Assembly (NCBI GenBank): GCA_031366605.1
Contig: JANLOO010000029.1
Span: 1 to 21,870, forward strand
Direction of reading: 5' to 3'
From: CALMEC01 sp031366605
Lineage (GTDB): Bacteria > Actinomycetota > Thermoleophilia > Miltoncostaeales > Miltoncostaeaceae
DNA: 21,870 bases
Part shown: positions 21,606 through 21,870 of the stretch, piece by piece
Numbering within the stretch: position 1 is the first letter of the stretch
Layout of the letters: each line of letters opens with the position of its first letter
Program-made: the position numbers and the translations under genes
Notes under the pieces: generated by a model
The model's database searches: none
The model's input: only the letters and a program-made list of their open reading frames with translations
Told to the model about the DNA's origin: nothing

Positions 21606-21870
21606 TGGATGGCCCCCGGTTGTTGGTCCAGTCGCTATGAGAGTTTGTTGTTGAACCGTGGTCTATTGGCCCCGCCGGCAGGCGTCAGCGTAGAGGCTTG
21701 GAGGCATCCAGTCGAGGCTTGAGTGGGGCCGGACCGTGTTGTACATGACCCGCCAGTCCTCGATGACGACTTTCGCTTCGAGCAGGGTGGTGAACTGCTC
21801 GACTGCGAGGACCTCGTCGCGGACGCGACTTCCGAACGACTCGACGAACGGGTTCTCCCACGGCGATCCC
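21606..21870 (-). mobile_element. IS3-type insertion sequence, 3' part (continues past the window)
   Basis: The 3' end of a transposase gene lies on the minus strand. About 33 nt past its stop, a GC-rich stretch beginning TGGATGGCCCCCGGTTGT (21606) and ending TTGGTCCA (21630) has the look of a terminal inverted repeat. The insertion lies just 16 nt after the DUF4143 stop codon. The other end is outside the window, so the repeat cannot be confirmed. Confidence 0.5.
21663..21870 (-). CDS. IS3-family transposase OrfB, partial (C-terminal 69 residues)
   Basis: Partial frame running off the right end: SPWENPFVESFGSRVRDEVL, a helical segment, then DWRVMYNTVRPHSSLDWMPP and a short end. SPWENPFVESF is the box just before the catalytic Glu region, and YNTVRPHSSL is the conserved end of the DDE integrase core (rve_3). 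The 5' part must lie beyond base 21870. It differs from the remnant at 19681-19833, so these are two elements. Confidence 0.88.
   Translation of the reverse strand, partial: GSPWENPFVESFGSRVRDEVLAVEQFTTLLEAKVVIEDWRVMYNTVRPHSSLDWMPPSLYADACRRGQ

Noticed and set aside
1..21870. CRISPR array or cas genes
   Set aside because: No regularly spaced repeats and no Cas-like proteins were found on either strand.

Overview
The window is high-GC DNA with short intergenic gaps, many GTG/TTG starts and several -10-like hexamers lying exactly 6 nt before a start codon (leaderless transcripts). Together with its gene families (VanW/G5 wall protein, DUF2510, DUF3054, an ECF factor with a soluble zf-HC2 anti-sigma, CitA-like citrate synthases) this points to an actinomycetote chromosome. 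The class cannot be fixed from the sequence; Acidimicrobiia and Thermoleophilia are both plausible. tRNA genes, pyk, tadA and citrate synthase are chromosomal housekeeping loci. Both edges are shaped by mobile DNA.

Layout. 1-2.2 kb: a large serine recombinase with a degraded C-terminus abuts a 5'-truncated HD-GYP/LuxR gene. 2.3-8.7 kb: DUF3054 and tadA on minus; an ECF sigma/anti-sigma pair on plus; a DCC-type thiol oxidoreductase; a CNNM/CorC transporter divergent from a VanW wall protein; a SAM methyltransferase. 8.7-13.0 kb: two divergent citrate synthases, one fused to a DNA-binding helix-turn-helix, around an 85-bp promoter region with a compact operator; a frameshifted DUF2510 gene; pyruvate kinase. 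13.1-15.5 kb: a two-gene, translationally coupled minus-strand operon of a trypsin-like protease with an unusual Lys/aromatic/Asp-Asp repeat tail and an MvdC/MvdD-like ATP-grasp ligase, the main candidate for a new system (graspetide-like modification of a protease). 15.5-16.4 kb: gene-poor, decayed. 16.4-19.0 kb: tRNA-Arg(ACG), a small membrane protein, a zinc-finger M50 site-2 protease, divergent tRNA-Ser(GCT) and tRNA-Ser(TGA), and a methyltransferase. 19.0-21.9 kb: accessory region with DUF1801, an IS3 transposase remnant, a structured RNA candidate ending in a strong intrinsic terminator, a repeat cluster, an AAA/DUF4143 ATPase and the 3' part of an IS3-type element.

How the genes may work together. 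The ATP-grasp ligase and the protease look like enzyme and substrate: the ligase would form side-chain amide or ester links in the repeated tail. The HTH-citrate synthase probably senses a citrate-synthase ligand and controls both itself and the neighbouring citrate synthase through the operator. Both are inferences from sequence and layout.
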